Assembly: GCA_029262035.1 (NCBI GenBank)
Contig: JAJDAE010000294.1
Location: 1-44,503, forward strand
Direction of reading: 5' to 3'
DNA length: 44,503 nt
Source of the DNA: Candidatus Zhuqueibacterota bacterium
GTDB taxonomy: Bacteria > Zhuqueibacterota > Zhuqueibacteria > Oceanimicrobiales > Oceanimicrobiaceae
Shown here: positions 43,877 through 44,503 of the stretch, piece after piece
Layout of the letters: each line of letters begins with the position of its first letter
How positions within the stretch are numbered: position 1 is the stretch's first letter
The notes under the pieces: generated by a model
What the model was told of the DNA's origin: nothing
What the model saw: the letters and a program-made list of their open reading frames with translations, nothing else
Databases searched by the model: none
Made by a program: the position numbers and the translations under genes

Positions 43877-44503
43877 TTACAAATCTAATAATTGCTGAAT
43901 TTTTTGCACAACACTCACAGCGCTATGATGGCGCTGAACCCAATCTCTACCGCTTTTACTCAGTCGGGTTCTTAATTCGGTTGACCCGATAAGGTCTACT
44001 AATTTTTGCTGTAAGTTCAATTTATCAATCACCACAAATGGGTGGTCAGGATATTTTTCTTCAAAACCTTGCACCAAACATGAGCACGTTGGGATTCCCA
44101 TAGCCAGCGACTCAAGGGAGTTCAAACCATAGCCCAAATCACCAATCTGGTCAATAAATATCTGGCAGCCGGATTTCATTTTTTGACTTTCCGCATAGGA
44201 AACATTTTCTATTAAGACTAATTCAACTGGATATTTTTTTTGAAGTTCCTTGATAACTGAAATAATAAAATCGCTGCCTTTTGCAGCGCGATTGGTTGGT
44301 GCATGGCCGACTCGTATGACTTCGCTTTTCTCAGAATAGTTTGCGGTAAATTCATCTACATCAAAAGGGAAAAAGACATGCTCAATTTTTGGATGCAGTT
44401 CTAAATGGTCGAATTCCAGAGTAACATTCAGGTCGATAAGTGAATCAATTGCCGGGATAACACCACGCGTCCTCAAATCGCTGCCGGTATAACAGCAGAT
44501 TAC
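43877..44503 (-). CDS. Glycosyltransferase (GT-B, group 1-like), 5'-truncated by the window edge
   Basis: The frame is open to the window end, with 208 residues present. The visible start VICCYTGSDLRTRGVIPAID includes a 'GSDLRxRG' stretch common in GT-B glycosyltransferases. Later come KIEHVFFPFDVDEF, VIRVGHAPTNRAAKGSDFII, FIDQIGDLGYGLNSLESLAM and GIPTCSCLVQGFEEKYPDHP, a C-terminal nucleotide-sugar domain with the E-containing donor loop (NSLESLAMG). The TTG at 44476 is internal and not the start. It heads the visible part of the operon leading to the GT9 gene, consistent with envelope polysaccharide or lipopolysaccharide synthesis. Confidence 0.82.
   Translation of the reverse strand, partial: VICCYTGSDLRTRGVIPAIDSLIDLNVTLEFDHLELHPKIEHVFFPFDVDEFTANYSEKSEVIRVGHAPTNRAAKGSDFIISVIKELQKKYPVELVLIENVSYAESQKMKSGCQIFIDQIGDLGYGLNSLESLAMGIPTCSCLVQGFEEKYPDHPFVVIDKLNLQQKLVDLIGSTELRTRLSKSGRDWVQRHHSAVSVVQKIQQLLDL

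Noticed and set aside
1-44503. CRISPR arrays, insertion sequences, prophage or integrase genes
   Set aside because: No regularly spaced repeats, transposase or integrase motifs, or terminal inverted repeats were seen; similar segments such as the GGDEF-EAL pair are gene paralogues.

Overview
The window looks like a chromosomal segment from a moderately AT-rich member of the FCB group, most like candidate phylum KSB1/Calditrichota. This is an inference from gene content, not a search result. The main clues are secreted proteins ending in FlgD-like type IX (T9SS type A) sorting domains with the 'YPNPFNP...' signature, a PorV/PorQ-type outer-membrane protein, a SusC-like TonB receptor without SusD, a tRNA gene without encoded CCA, and uneven use of Shine-Dalgarno sites.

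Region 1 (1-22.8 kb) is a glycan (mannoside) acquisition and breakdown locus, almost all on the + strand. It opens with the tail of a T9SS substrate and a hairpin. A TonB-dependent receptor, a large T9SS-sorted surface protein, a PorV-like barrel and a SurA-like periplasmic isomerase follow. Next come a sugar ABC importer (lipoprotein binding protein and two permeases), a lipoprotein of (alpha/alpha)6 type, two different GH130 enzymes with overlapping reading frames, a 1041-residue secreted multidomain protein and a GH2 beta-mannosidase. A MalK-type ATPase faces them on the - strand with its own promoter. Together they suggest capture at the surface, passage through the TonB receptor, ABC import and intracellular cleavage of mannosides by phosphorolysis or hydrolysis.

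Region 2 (22.9-28.2 kb) is housekeeping: a 1230-residue GlnE-type nucleotidyltransferase with two ACT domains between its halves, TrmB, a tRNA with a CAU anticodon and a strong promoter, and pterin carbinolamine dehydratase.

Region 3 (28.3-34.5 kb) is a tight signalling cassette: a REC-GGDEF-EAL protein, a multi-pass membrane PAS histidine kinase, an Rcp1-type single-domain receiver and a second REC-GGDEF-EAL protein.

Region 4 (34.6-44.5 kb) is mostly on the - strand. It holds a bacterial homologue of the tRNA-queuosine mannosyltransferase (GTDC1/QTMAN), a cold-shock protein with terminator, an alpha/beta hydrolase on + with a leaderless-looking promoter, a TPR protein with ThiI, and an operon running glycosyltransferase, GT9 glycosyltransferase, a 57-residue cysteine-motif protein, FAH-family enzyme and secreted subtilase, closed by a terminator. 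Two small genes (42464-42637 and, less certainly, 39244-39375) were found by reading the gaps.
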